DNA of 64,000 bases, taken from Zopfochytrium polystomum. Lineage: Eukaryota; Chytridiomycota; Chytridiomycetes; Chytridiales; Chytridiaceae. This document shows positions 23,243 through 34,216 of this stretch, piece after piece. Within the stretch, counting starts at the first letter, position 1. Each line of letters starts with the position of its first letter. The notes under the pieces are model-generated. The model saw only the letters and a list, made by a program, of their open reading frames with translations. It was not told where the DNA came from and did no database searches. The stretch is from NCBI GenBank assembly GCA_025765615.1, contig JAIVFJ010000100.1, forward strand, positions 62,001 through 126,000, given 5' to 3'. A program made the position numbers and the translations under genes.

Positions 23243-24872
23243 TCAGCATGCAGCCAGAACCATTTCATAATCTTTCCACATGGCTTTGGCAATTGTATCT
23301 CGTGCATGGGCTGCAGCAGAATCATCAATGGATTCGTCAGCACTGGAGTCGTCCTCCAGCTCCTCCACAACATCTGCAGAGCCTTCATCTTCATCATCGC
23401 CCTCGTTGAACGAATCTGTCAGTTGCTCAGTACGGGTAAAGTTAAGCAGAACAAAAAGAGCCAAAATGAGGTTACGCTGCACTCGAATACTGAATGGACG
23501 CATGTGGGACAGGATTGGAAACCGGATCTTCAAAGCACCAAAAATGCATTCAATCACATTGCGAGCTGTTGCATGACGCAAGTTAAAAAGCTCCATATAA
23601 TCCTTTACACTAGGGATGGACAATCATCAGGACGTGACACATTAGCTGCGCAGCCTCACTGCTCAGACCCTTGGGCAAATTCTTTTAGGTGGTATCTAAT
23701 ACCCCGGTAAGGCACTAAAATTGAAGTTGACAACGCATATCCAGCATCAGCAAGATAAAATTTGCCAGGAGGAATGCTGAAATTGTCGCTTCTTGCATCA
23801 TCCAGTACCAGTGGAGGAAAAAAGAAAAGCTGGGCGACGTTCTTCAGATGAAAATATCTGTACCTGTGAATCGTGCGTGCTGCCTTCCCACCCAGCGCGA
23901 ACATACTGAAAAACCATATCGAACCCACAAGCAGCGAGAACGTTTTGGCTGAGAGCACCTTTTTGGTTCCTCCAAGGAACTGACTGCGCCTCATCCACAC
24001 AGGCTGAAATGTGGGATCCGTCAAGCGCTCCTTGAAAAAATATAAACAACAGTCCGATCGCTGAAGTCCTCACCGGCGCAATCCTTAAAGTACGGGAACA
24101 GTTTTGGATGGTTTGCGATCTCAGAGGGCATTGGGGCAGATCCACTTGGCAGCTCCTTTGATAGCGCCTTCAACGCCTGTATTACGCCTTGAACGGAACG
24201 AGAGACTGTGTCACCCGATCGTTGAAATCGTTCCTGAACAAGCTGGTTGGACAGGTTTCCGCAGCAGGTGTACAGGAAGATTGCCACTTGTTCCTGATTT
24301 TGCATGTAACGGTTCTTGGGAAGTTTGCCTGATGAGTTCAGTTTATCCACGAGATGACTTGAAGCATCATTGCGAGAGGAACCAGATATTGAGGAGGAAG
24401 GACGATGGGCCAGGTTGCTTACTCAAACGCTGAAAACATCCATCCGTAGGTTCTCATGCATTCGTGCTCTGTGGCCCTGGCGTATCTCATCCAGCCACAT
24501 TGATCCAGAAAGTGACGATGTCCGAACTGCAGTTTTGACCATCCTATTCCATAAAGGAAGGGCAAGCTGCATGATGGTGATGGCCAGCATCTCGCTGAGA
24601 GCGTTGATGGTGTGCTGTCTGCGAAATCGATTGCAGTGGGCTCTCAGAACTTTGGCCATGTATATGCGATGCAACCAACAGACATGGGCCAGCGCTGCCT
24701 CTTCAGCCAGATCGTCGAGGGCATGGATCGCAACGACGTCGTCGAGCTCGATGATCTCATTCATTCCAATGGGGTGGGTTCCTTGTGTTTGCCGATATTT
24801 GTTTTGAAAAACAGGTCCCAACTTGTTTTTTGTTTTGCAATGTTTTTCACGAATCCTGCGTGAGCGAGGCAT
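23243..24872 (-). CDS. PIF/Harbinger DDE transposase (DDE_Tnp_4-like)
   Basis: Carries the cut-and-paste catalytic core. Conserved blocks in order on the minus strand are an N-terminal helix-turn-helix-like part (24350-24070, with QEQVAIFLYTCC), CAGALDGSHISA (first Asp, across an intron at about 24072-24024), GWEGSTHDSQV (second Asp, about 23880) and KFYLADAGYALSTSILVPYR. NVIECIFGALKIRFPIL follows (catalytic Glu, about 23550). All three acidic residues are present. The tail is acidic (about 23430-23300). A T7 run at about 23819 breaks the frame by one base between the second Asp and the FYLADAGY block. A further junction near 23640 is unresolved, so the copy may be inactive. N-terminal exon 24872-24440 starts MPRSRRIREKH. 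Confidence 0.7.
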
Positions 24873-25522
24873 GTCGCGAGGGGGGAACGAACACACCTCC
24901 TTAAAAATTAGCTATCGGTCCAAAAAGTCATGGGGCGCCGAACACTCCCGCAAATTCCTGACGGTGGTGGGAAAAACTCGGGGGGCATCGAACACCCCGT
25001 CAAAAAAACAAAAAAACCACCAAAAATTTTGAGAAATTTTTTGAAAAACTACTAATTGCGGGAGAGCGCCGAACGAGGCCGTTGTTTTTCATATTCTTTG
25101 CACTTTAGTCCTTTGCTGAGTCCAAATCTCTGGCAAGAGCGCTGGACGCTTTCAGTCGATCCTGCTGCCGTCGTTTTCTCTTGAAACTTCTTGTATGATG
25201 ATTATGATCGATTGTTGGTTGAGGTCACAGTTTTTCGGCTCGGACACCAATTCCCAACCATGCAGAAGTTGCCGCCGAGGGCGGAAGGCTGTGGATGCTT
25301 GAGTTCTGGGAAGTGTCGGGGCGGTTGCTGCTGCCCTCCCCCGTACGCCGAGCAGAGCACAAAGGCGTACCAATGCTTGGTCGGGCTGTCTTCAGGTCGC
25401 ATGTCGTGTCCCGCCAGAGTATAATCCCAAGCCACAAAACCAATGCAACGGCAGGTCGTTCTAAGAATAGAAAAGGAAGAAGAAGAAAAAAAAGGAAGAA
25501 AAAAAAGTCCACAACGTCCAAA
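24873..25522. other. Right flank of the Harbinger element
   Basis: Contains degenerate direct repeats of GGCGCCGAAC type near 24930, 24982 and 25066, plus a short inverted pair (CTCCCGCAAATT near 24944 and AATTGCGGGAG near 25055). No gene is supported before the start of GH26-like copy 2. Confidence 0.4.
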
Positions 25523-26207
25523 ATGCAGATGGGTATGTCGGCAGCGTCGTCGTCGTCCCCGTCGTCACGAGCTTCAGCAGGCCATCGCCATCGTCAGCGT
25601 AAGCGTCAACATCGCTCGAGTCATCGTCGGCTCCTCCTAGCCTGGACGACGGTAGCGGCGGCAGCCGCCGCTTTCATGCCTCTGCTGCGTCCGTCATCAG
25701 CGCACCCCCAGCAGCTCCCGACTTCTTCTCCTTCATCATCATTGCCCTCTTCATCCGCCACGACGTCAACCACCCTCACGCCCACGCCGACCCCCACGCC
25801 CAGCACGGGCGGCGGCGGAAGCGGTGGTGGGAGCGACGGCGGCTTCGTGTTTGGTGCGTGGCTCAACACGGGCGAGTACCCCGCGGACGTGGACTCGCCG
25901 GCCAAGTGGAACCGGCGGCTCGGGTGGAACACGACGGCGTTCGAGCTGCGCATGTCGCTGCCGGCGTGGTCCGGCGAGCCGCAGGTGCTGCAGGTCGAGG
26001 ACTGGGACGACGGAACGGGTGCGGCCGTGTTCATGACCGTGTGTGAGTAAGCGTAAGCGCAGCGTGTGTGTGGAGTGTGGAGTGTGTGAGAGCGGAGCGC
26101 GGAGATGGGGCGGAGCAGAGCGACCCTCAAATGGAGAGGCCGCGGAGTGCAGCGCGCGGCTGTCTTGCCTCCTTGCCTTTTGTTTCCTTTTCGGGATAAG
26201 AGCGACC

Positions 26208-26243
<36 letters not shown>

Positions 26244-27588
26244 TCCGGTCCGGATCAACGCTTGCCCCCGAACCCTTCCATGTCACCCACTTACCCTTCA
26301 CACACCACTCGCAGACGCCGATGCGCCCACGTTCGTGTGGCCGACCGAGGCCGACCTGGTCGGCATGGCCAACAAGCTGCACGCCATCTCCGTCAACACG
26401 GGCAGGCAGGTCTTTCTGCGCTACCTGCCCGAGATGGACGGCCCGTGGATGAAGTACGGCGCGCAGGTAGCTAGACTTCCACTCCATTGAACAGTGCAAA
26501 ACCACCACTCGTAACTCACAACGCGCAAACTCCCACACACACACACACACGCAACGCACATGATATCGCAGCCCGTCCAGCTCGTTGCAAACTGGAAACT
26601 GATGGCCTCGGTTGTCCGCCGCATCGCCCCCGAAGTCAGCATCGTGTGGTCGCCAAACTTTGACTTCGAAAACCGCGGAGGCGCCGCCTTCTGGCCCGGC
26701 CCAGAGTACGTCGACTGGGTCGGCACGTCGCAGTACTGGAAATGTATGGAGTGGTTTTGATTCTCTCTTATTGCGGGGGCTGCTTGGGCATCCTCCTTAA
26801 TCCGACCGTCCAAAACCCCAACCACAAATACGTTCACCTCACACATAGCCTCGCACATGGGCTTCCCCGGCAACGCACCCGTCTCGGCGGGCTTCTTTTC
26901 CGAAAAGATCGACTTTATCTACCAAAACTACGCCGTGGTCTACAACAAGCCGTTCTGCATCTCCGAGGCGTCGTACGCCTGGGAAATATCGCTCGAGGGC
27001 AACCCGCCGTTTGTGAACAATGTCACCCAGGCCGCCGCGCAGCAGGTGTGTGTTCATGGCTGTGGGAAAAGGGTTTTGCCGCGCCCGGCCTCTAACCATT
27101 CTCATTCGGTTATTTCCTTTTGAAAAGGCGTACTGGTCCCAAGTCTTTGACGTTGACTTTCTCGACGCGCACCCGCTCTTCAAAATGGCGTTCGTTTTTG
27201 AATACAAAAAGGTGATTTTTGTGATTGCACGAAAACGACCCTAATCCACTCACACGTCAAACCCTCACACTCCACACCCCAGGTCGAAGACAACATGTAC
27301 CGCGACTTCCGCGTCTCCTGGGACCCGGCCACCCTCGCGGGCGTCCAGGCCGCCCTGCAGCCCCTCATCGACGCCGGCCGCCTCGCCATCGCCGGAAACA
27401 AACCAAAGCCGTCGTCGTCGTCTTCGTCGTCTTGGTCGAAAACGACGTCGACGACGAGTACGTCCGCGGTAGTGTCGAGCGTCTCGTCGACGACAAAGAG
27501 CGCGGCGGTGCGGGGAAGTACTGCCCGGGGGCTGGGGTGGAGTGCGGTCGTGGCCGCGGTAGCGGTCGGGTGTGTGGGTTTGGCGTGA
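25523..27588 (+). CDS. GH26-like secreted glycoside hydrolase, copy 2
   Basis: Best-preserved member of the family. Exons are 25523-26042, 26315-26466, 26572-26743, 26849-27045, 27128-27211 and 27283-27588 (476 residues, all phases consistent). A basic n-region and an Ala-rich hydrophobic segment form the signal. A Thr/Pro/Gly-rich linker precedes FVFGAWLNTGEYPADVDSP. LRYLPEMDG (acid/base Glu at about residue 213) and PFCISEASYAW (nucleophile Glu at about 321) are about 108 residues apart, as expected for GH26. The C-terminus is Ser/Thr-rich and ends GLGWSAVVAAVAVGCVGLA, a likely GPI signal. Substrate is unknown; beta-mannan or a related cell-wall glucan is inferred from the fold. Intron 1 contains a GACA repeat (about 26206-26242). 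Confidence 0.82.
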
Positions 27589-28296
27589 TTTCTGTCCAGC
27601 CCCCTCGCTGCATTATTTTTTATTTTGGAGCGCGACTCCCTCTCCTTTTGCTACTCTTCTTGACAAGCCGTTCGTACTCCTTTGTTTTTTGTTTTCTATA
27701 GTTCCATAGATGGCCCTGTTGTGCTCTTTTCGCTTGCCCGAACTGCGTTGTTCCTCCCCTGCCTTGTTTTTATTTTTTTTTTTTTTCTGGGGCCTCTTTT
27801 CTCGTTGCATTTCTCGCGCTTTTTGAGCCTCTTTCTAGAAAAACGCAAACCCCCGAATGTATATTGGGGCAATTTCTCGAAGAAAAAATACTCGTTGGGG
27901 AAATGAGTGATTCGTAATTTGGGCCAGGGAAGGAGAGTCGAGCACGAACAAAAAGTCTGCACAGTGATTGAGGACTGACGAAGGTTCCGTGTATTATGAA
28001 AAGGAGCCAAGGCAAGAAGGGAGGGTGCAAAATTGGATGGATGTGTACAGCGCTGGATCGAAGGAACGAAGGACTCGGCACGCTTCCCTACTTTCAACGT
28101 TGAATGTGACGGGCAGACACGTGCGCTGTCGACAATGGAGGCGCCTTTCAGCAGTGGGGTTTGTCGATGGAAGGGCGTTCCAGAAGGGATGGGGCGGTGC
28201 TTGGTGCCACCTGCGGGTGAAACTGAGCCACGCCTCAAACAGTCACACACACACACACGCACGCACACAGACACACACACATTCTCTCTTCTCTCT

Positions 28297-28384
<88 letters not shown>

Positions 28385-28484
28385 TCTCACTCACACGCAC
28401 GCACACACACACACACACACTCTCTCTCTCTCTCTCTGAGAGGGGGTCCTCGTTCTCTCGCTCGTTGCCGCCACCCCCACCCTC
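27589..28484. repeat. Spacer with very long CT/CA microsatellite
   Basis: A CA tract at about 28242-28280 and a CT tract at about 28281-28437 end less than 50 bp from the start codon of GH26-like copy 3. The remainder, including a T run at 27769-27786, holds no recognised gene. Confidence 0.65.
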
Positions 28485-30160
28485 ATGATGCCGTCCCCCA
28501 GACCGCCCAACCCCACCCGCACCCTCGCCACCAACACTCTCCTCACCGTCTACTTCCTCCTCCTCCTCCTCCTACCCCTCGCCACCACGGCAGCCGCCCC
28601 AACTGACCCCTTCCTCCTCGGCCCCTGGCTCAACACCGGCGAGTACCCCCACCGACGTCGACTCCCCCGCAAAATGGAACCAGCGCCTCGGCTTCCCCGC
28701 CCCGGCCTTCCAGCTTCGCATGTCCGTCCCAGCGTGGAAGGGCGAGCCGACCGTGCTGCAGGTCGAGGACTGGGACGACGGGACGGGCGCCGCCGTGTTT
28801 ATGACTGTTTGTCAGTTGACTTCTTTCCTTTATTTTTTTTTTTTTTCCTTTGCCGGGGTAATCGGATGATTTTTTGACAGACGCGGACTCGCCGGCGTAC
28901 GTCTGGCCCACGGACGACGACCTGACGGCCATGGCGACGAAGCTGAGGAATATCACGGACAAGATGGGCCGCGCCGTGTTCCTGCGGTACCTCCCTGAAA
29001 TGAACGGCGTGTGGATGACATACGGCCTGCAGGTTTACAAAAAGAAGCCTCCCTCACCCCACGATCGTTCTCTAAAAAACAAAAAACAAAAAAACAAACA
29101 AACAACAGCCCGCCAAATTCGTCGAAAACTGGAAAAACATGACCGCCGTCGTCCGCCGCGTCGCCCCCGCCGTCCAGATCGTCTGGTCGCCGAATTTCGA
29201 CTTGGACCCCGCCGCCGGCGGCGCAAACTACTGGCCGGGTGCCGACTACGTCGATTGGGTCGGCATCTCGCATTACTGGAAGTGTAAGTGACCCTCCCTT
29301 CACCCACCTCCCAACCTTGAGCTCATCGGACCCCAAACACATCTCCCCCTCCCCCCCCTCCCGCGAAAAAAAAAAAAAAACAGCCTCCCTCATGGGATAC
29401 CCCGGCAATGTCCCCGTCCCCGCCGGCGACTTTTCCGGCGCCATCGACTACGTGTACAAAACCTTTGCCGTTGCGTACAACAAGCCGTTCGTGCTGTCCG
29501 AGGCGTCGTACGGCTGGGAGGAGCCGCTCAAGGGCGGCGCGTTTAAGGATACGGTGACGGAGCCGGAGGCGCAGAAGGTGAGAAAAGTTGGAGGTGTGGG
29601 GGGGACGGCGAGATATCTGACCGTTAAGGCGGGGGTATGTAGAGCTACTGGACCCAAGTGATCGACGCGGCCACGTCCGGGTCGCACCCGCTGTTCCGCA
29701 TGGCGTTCGTGTTTGAGTACAAAAAGGTAAAACGCGGAAAAGGGGGAAGAAATGGGGGCGGTTGGTTCATTTTGTGCTTCCGACTCTGAAAACGGCCCTC
29801 CCCCCTCTTTCACCCCGGGAACCCCCAAAGATGGAAGACGACCTGTACCGCGACTTCCGCGTCTCCTGGGACCCCGCCGTCCTCGCCGCATTCAACGCTA
29901 CCATCCAGCCCCTCGCCGCCGCGAACCGCCTCGGGACCGCCGGACCGTCGGCTGCCGCCTCGGCTACCGCCACTGCCACGCCGCCGACGACGATGCAGAC
30001 GGGCTCGGCGGCGTCGTCGTCGGTGTCGGGGACGGTGGGGACGGGCGCGTCGACGAGAAGCGGCGCTGGACGCGGGGTGGTGTGGATGGAGGGCGTGCGC
30101 GCGGCGGTGGCCGTGGTGGCGGTGGCGGCGGTGGCGGTCGGGTTGGGGTGGTGTGGGTGA
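28485..30160 (+). CDS. GH26-like glycoside hydrolase, copy 3, with one-base frameshift
   Basis: Same architecture as copy 2. Exons are 28485-28810, 28881-29032, 29109-29283, 29384-29577, 29643-29726 and 29831-30160 (about 419 residues if the frame is restored). The signal peptide is Leu-rich. FLLGPWLNTGEYP is followed by an extra C in the run 28646-28650, which throws the frame before DVDSPAKW; every later exon is intact. LRYLPEMNGVWMTYG and PFVLSEASYGW carry the catalytic Glu pair. Intron 3 ends with an A-rich stretch before the acceptor (about 29366-29383). Intron 1 has an unusual gtcagt donor. The tail is hydrophobic. It is either a recent pseudogene or an assembly error in a homopolymer. 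Confidence 0.72.
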
Positions 30161-30954
30161 GAAAGGTACAAGGGAAGGGGGAACGGTTCCCCTGTGGCGG
30201 GACGTTGTAAATTGCACCTCGTGGGAAGTTAGGCCGCGCCTTTGCGGGTGTGAACTCCCTTCCGCCCCCCTTTGCTTGTTGGGTGGTGTATTTTGATGTT
30301 TCCCTTATTATTGGTACTGGAAAGCTGTGGGGTTTCCAGAGTATATTGACGTCATATTCGAGTTTTCGGAGGAAAAAAAAAAAAAAAAATTTCTATCGCC
30401 GCGAGTGAAATCTCCTGCTGTTTAACCACGGTATTTTGGAATCGTTGCTTTGCACTCCACAGGATGCGCTGCCGAAAGGGCAAAGTTTGGGAGCTGAGGT
30501 TAGTTTCAAATCTAGTAAGTCGCTAATCGAGGCAAAAGTCAGCTTCATGGTGTTCATGCCTGCCTCACGTCCATAAAAGATTGAACTGTTTTGACCGTTT
30601 CAACCCGGCCATCCTATATATGGGATTTTCCCCTCGTTTTTGTTTGACGGGCCACGCTGCTTGCTGAGTTGGGTTTCAAATTATCTCAAATCTATATCAC
30701 TTGAAAGCCGTGCAAATGCGTCCCATGCTGCGGACGTCCGTCCCCAGCTCTGGTATTGAAGGGTTGAAATGCCATTCTTCTGGGGATCATTTGTGGCGAA
30801 AGATGGGGAATTTTCCCGATTTTATATAGTTTTCACTTTTGACAAATTTTATTCAGGCTAATGTCGCACCTGCAGCTTTGTGGGAAACGGGTTTTGGATA
30901 ATGGCTTTGGTCATGATAGGGTTAAAGACTTTTTGTCAGGGACCTTTAAACACA
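30161..30954. other. Gene-free stretch
   Basis: AT-richer spacer between GH26-like copy 3 and a tRNA gene, with an A run at about 30373-30389. Nothing recognised. Confidence 0.5.
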
Positions 30955-31046
30955 GCTCCTGTGACGCAGTGGTAGCGTGTGGATCTTATGCCAGCTCCCG
31001 CTGACATGCCAGTCTGAAGCCGTGAGTTCGATCCTCACCAGGAGCA
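30955..31046 (+). tRNA. tRNA with intron, probably Ile(TAT)
   Basis: Acceptor GCTCCTG pairs with CAGGAGC plus A. The D arm contains GACGCAGTGGTAGCGT. The T arm is GTGAG-TTCGATC-CTCAC. If the anticodon stem is TGGAT/GTCTG (three wobble-type pairs), loop CTTATGC gives anticodon TAT and leaves an intron of about 22 nt. The weak stem makes the isotype uncertain; it could also be a decaying tRNA. Confidence 0.65.
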
Positions 31047-31887
31047 TTGTTGCAGTTATAGTTAATGACTTTGCATTTACGATGCTCAATGAAGTTGTTT
31101 GGCAATGCGTTACTCAACCATGTCCAAAAATGTAGTAGATCCCACATCAGCGTTATTTCGTTTGTGCGACTGTGCATTTGTCTGCCAGCCACCAGCCAGC
31201 TGGCGAGCCCAAGACCCAACTGCTGGGTTTCATTCATTGAGATTCTGTTTTCCTTCTCGGCGATACTGCACTGGCATCTCAACACGGCCTCAAGGTTGTG
31301 TTAGTTTTTGGGTCTTTTTAGGGTAAGCAGGGTGCAGGAGCCTTGAGCACGCGCAATGTGACAGCCCCTCGACAGACCCGTCTTTCGGAGTGGGAAGGTG
31401 GATTTTTGGTGGTCATTACCAAATTCGGTAATTTAATATGGTTCGTGGCTGCCCGGTGGCTGAGAAGGGGGCTGGCTGAAAAGACTTTGGTTTTTTTTTT
31501 TTTTTTTTTTTTTTTCGTTTTTTGTTTCTCCCTCGTCGAAGACAGGCGAGGCGTCATCTCCGAAGAGACAGACATGGAGCATTTTCCCGCGACATGCTGG
31601 TGGGTGGGGTCTCTCTCTCCTCTCTCTCACTCTCTCACTCACTCTCTCTCTCTCTCTCACTCTCTCTCTCTCACTCATTCACTCACTCACACACACACAC
31701 ACTCTCTCTCTCCCCTCTCTGCCTCCCTGCCTCTTTCTCTGACTGTCTCGAATTCGTGGCTGCGGCAGGCTTGCAGAAGTTTGGTGATTTCGCGAGTGGC
31801 TGGAGATTGGGCCGTTGCATAAGAAGGGAGGGCAGAGGGAAAAGAAAAAGAAAGACGAGATAACAAAAGAAAAGAAGTTGAGAAACG
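31047..31887. repeat. Spacer with poly-T and CT/CA tracts
   Basis: A T run of about 25 at about 31491-31515 and CT/CA tracts at about 31610-31715 lie upstream of the start codon of GH26-like copy 4. No gene seen. Confidence 0.6.
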
Positions 31888-33701
31888 ATGGCGCCGCCCG
31901 AAGCCACCCGCCGACGCTGCCTCAGCCGGCCCTTCGCCGCCGCCGCCGCCCTCGCTCTCGCCGTCGTCGTCGCGGCCGCTGCCCTCCTAGCCGCCGCAAC
32001 AACAACACCCACCGCCGTTCTCGCACAGTCCACCACCACCACCACCACCACCACCACCGCCGCATCGCCCCCGGCCTTCACCTTTGGCGCGTGGCTCAAC
32101 ACCGGCGAGTACCCCACCGACGTCGACTCCCCCGCCAAATGGAACCAGCGCCTCGGATTCCCCACCGCCGCCTTCCAGATGCGCATGTCCGTCCCGCCCT
32201 GGCCCGGCGAGCCGCAGGTCCTGCAGCCGTCCGACTGGGACGACGCGACCGATGCGGCAGTTTTTGTGACGGCGTGTGAGTAGTTGTGTGTGTGTGTGTG
32301 TTGGTGGGTGATCAGTGAGAGTGTGAGAGAGCGAGTGTGTGTGTGTGTATGTGTGTGTTGGCGCACGTGCGAAGGGGCTGGATGGGGCTGGTGAGTGCAC
32401 CGGGATCATGTGGCTTGGGGGGTGGCCGTGTCGGAGTTTCAAAATATTGATGGGTGTCTTCTTAATCACGCTCCCCCTTTTTGTCGACAAAGACGCCGAC
32501 TCGCCTGCGTACACCTGGCCCACCGACGCCGATCTCACGGCCATGGCGCAAAAGCTGCACAACATCTCCGTCACGACAAAGCGCCAAGTCTTCCTGCGCT
32601 ACCTCCCCGAGATGGACGGGCCCTGGATGAACTATGGCGCGCAGGTGGGAGAACTTTGTCAATTGATTTCGCTTCCTGTCCCATCGTTTGCACTCACAAA
32701 CCAAATCGACGGAAAAACGAAACGACCGAACGACCCGAACCACCGACGCGACGAAAACAGCCCGACCAGCTCGTCACCAGCTGGAAAGCAATGGCCGCCA
32801 TCCTCCGCCGCACCGCGCCCGAAGTCAAGATCGTCTGGTCGCCAAACTTTGACGTCGCCAACCGCGGCGGCGCCGCCTTCTGGCCCGGCGCCGAAAACGT
32901 CGACTGGGTCGGCTCATCGCAGTACTGGAAGTCGTCCCAGATGGGATACGCGGGAAACGCCCCCGTCGACGACGGTTACGTCGCAAAGGAGATCGACTTT
33001 GTGTATAATACGTTTGCCGTCGCGTATAACAAGCCGTTTGTGATTTCCGAAGCGAGCTACGCGTGGGAGATTCCGCTTGGGGGCGGGAGCTTTGCGGATA
33101 CGGTTGGACAGGTCGAGGCGCAGCGGGTAAGGCGTTTGTTTTTGTTTCTTATCTTGTACAACAGATCCTGACCCCCTGCACTACGCTAACAAACGAATCT
33201 CCAGGGGTACTGGTCGCAGGTTTTCGACACCGCCTTCCTCGACTCGCACCCGCTCTTCAGGATGGCGTTCGTCTTTGAGTACATCAAGGTAGCTGGCCTC
33301 TCAACCCCCCTGCCTCGCGCGGCGTCTCACCCCTCTCCCTCTCACAAAAACCCCAACGCCCCACCCAGGTCGAAGACAACATGTTCCGCGACTTCCGCGT
33401 CTCCTGGGACCCGTCCGTCCGCGCCGCCGTCCGCCGCAGCCTGCAGACCCTCATCGCCGCAGGCCGCCTCGCCACCGCTCGCAACGCGACCGCCGCTGAC
33501 TCGTCGTCGTCGTCGTCGTCGTCGTCGGCGACGTCAATGGCGGAGCCCACATCGGCGACCGTGTCCACGCCCCCGACGTCCGCCGAGTCGGCGAGGCCGA
33601 CGTCGTCAAAGAGCGGCGCTGTGGGAGGGCTGGGGCGGTGGGCGGCGGTGGTGGGCTGCGCGGTTGCGGCGGCGGCGGTGGTGGCGGTCGTTTGCGTTTG
33701 A
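31888..33701 (+). CDS. GH26-like secreted glycoside hydrolase, copy 4
   Basis: Exons are 31888-32275, 32493-32644, 32761-33126, 33205-33288 and 33369-33701 (440 residues). It has an Arg-rich n-region, an Ala/Val-rich signal segment and a (Thr)9 linker. The domain runs from FTFGAWLNTGEYPTDVDSP. LRYLPEMDGPWMNYG and PFVISEASYAW are the catalytic-Glu segments. The Ser-rich region is encoded by a TCG repeat (about 33502-33530), and the C-terminus is hydrophobic. It lacks the intron that splits the Lys/Ser codons of YWKSS in copies 2, 3 and 5. Intron 1 holds a GT repeat (about 32283-32300 and 32335-32350). Confidence 0.8.
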
Positions 33702-33834
33702 GGCGTTCTGAGATGTTTTTCTTTCTTTTTTTTTATTTGTTTTTATAGAGCATCAGGCTTCATGGTTGGTCTCATTTGTTGCTACTCTATACGAAGTTAA
33801 AAGAGTCCCTCCCGCGGTCGCGGCTTGGGCGAGT

Positions 33835-33873
<39 letters not shown>

Positions 33874-34216
33874 GGCCGAGGATGAATCATAACTGCATTT
33901 GAATGCCTTTCACTTCTTTTTCTGTTTCCGCGACAGTCCGACATGAACAAAGCGTTTGAAGGTAACGGCGTGGGCCGTCGGTGACAGAGGGCGTCGCAGT
34001 TGCGTGGCCCCAGCGGTACTTGGCGAGGTCAGCCCGGTGAACCAGTGGGCCTGGGCGTGAGTAGAGATCTCACCCACGTGGCGATGTGCAGGGATCCTGA
34101 CCTCGGATAAAACACATTTTCGACTTGGCCCCAGGGGCGCAGCAGGCTGCCAGCAGACAAGGTATAAAAAGGTGGAGCTACAAAAACGTTGCCCCGCCGC
34201 AAATCCCCATCGCAAC
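33702..34216. promoter_or_regulatory. Spacer with GT repeat and TATA box for the downstream gene
   Basis: A GT tract lies at about 33836-33871. A canonical TATAAAAA at 34163-34170 sits about 50 bp before the start codon of the adenylyltransferase-like gene. No gene seen. Confidence 0.55.

Larger units (their letters stand above)
21832..24872. mobile_element. PIF/Harbinger DNA transposon with two convergent genes
   Basis: A Myb/SANT-like accessory gene (+) and a DDE transposase (-) converge at about 23.2 kb, the usual two-gene content of PIF/Harbinger elements. Termini were not found by eye. The right flank (24930-25075) holds three degenerate copies of a GGCGCCGAAC-type unit that may be subterminal repeats. 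tRNA-Thr lies 320 bp to the left of the first gene. Confidence 0.75.

Noticed and set aside
26206..26242. GACA direct repeats considered as a CRISPR-like array
   Set aside because: A 4-bp tandem microsatellite inside an intron, without spacers.
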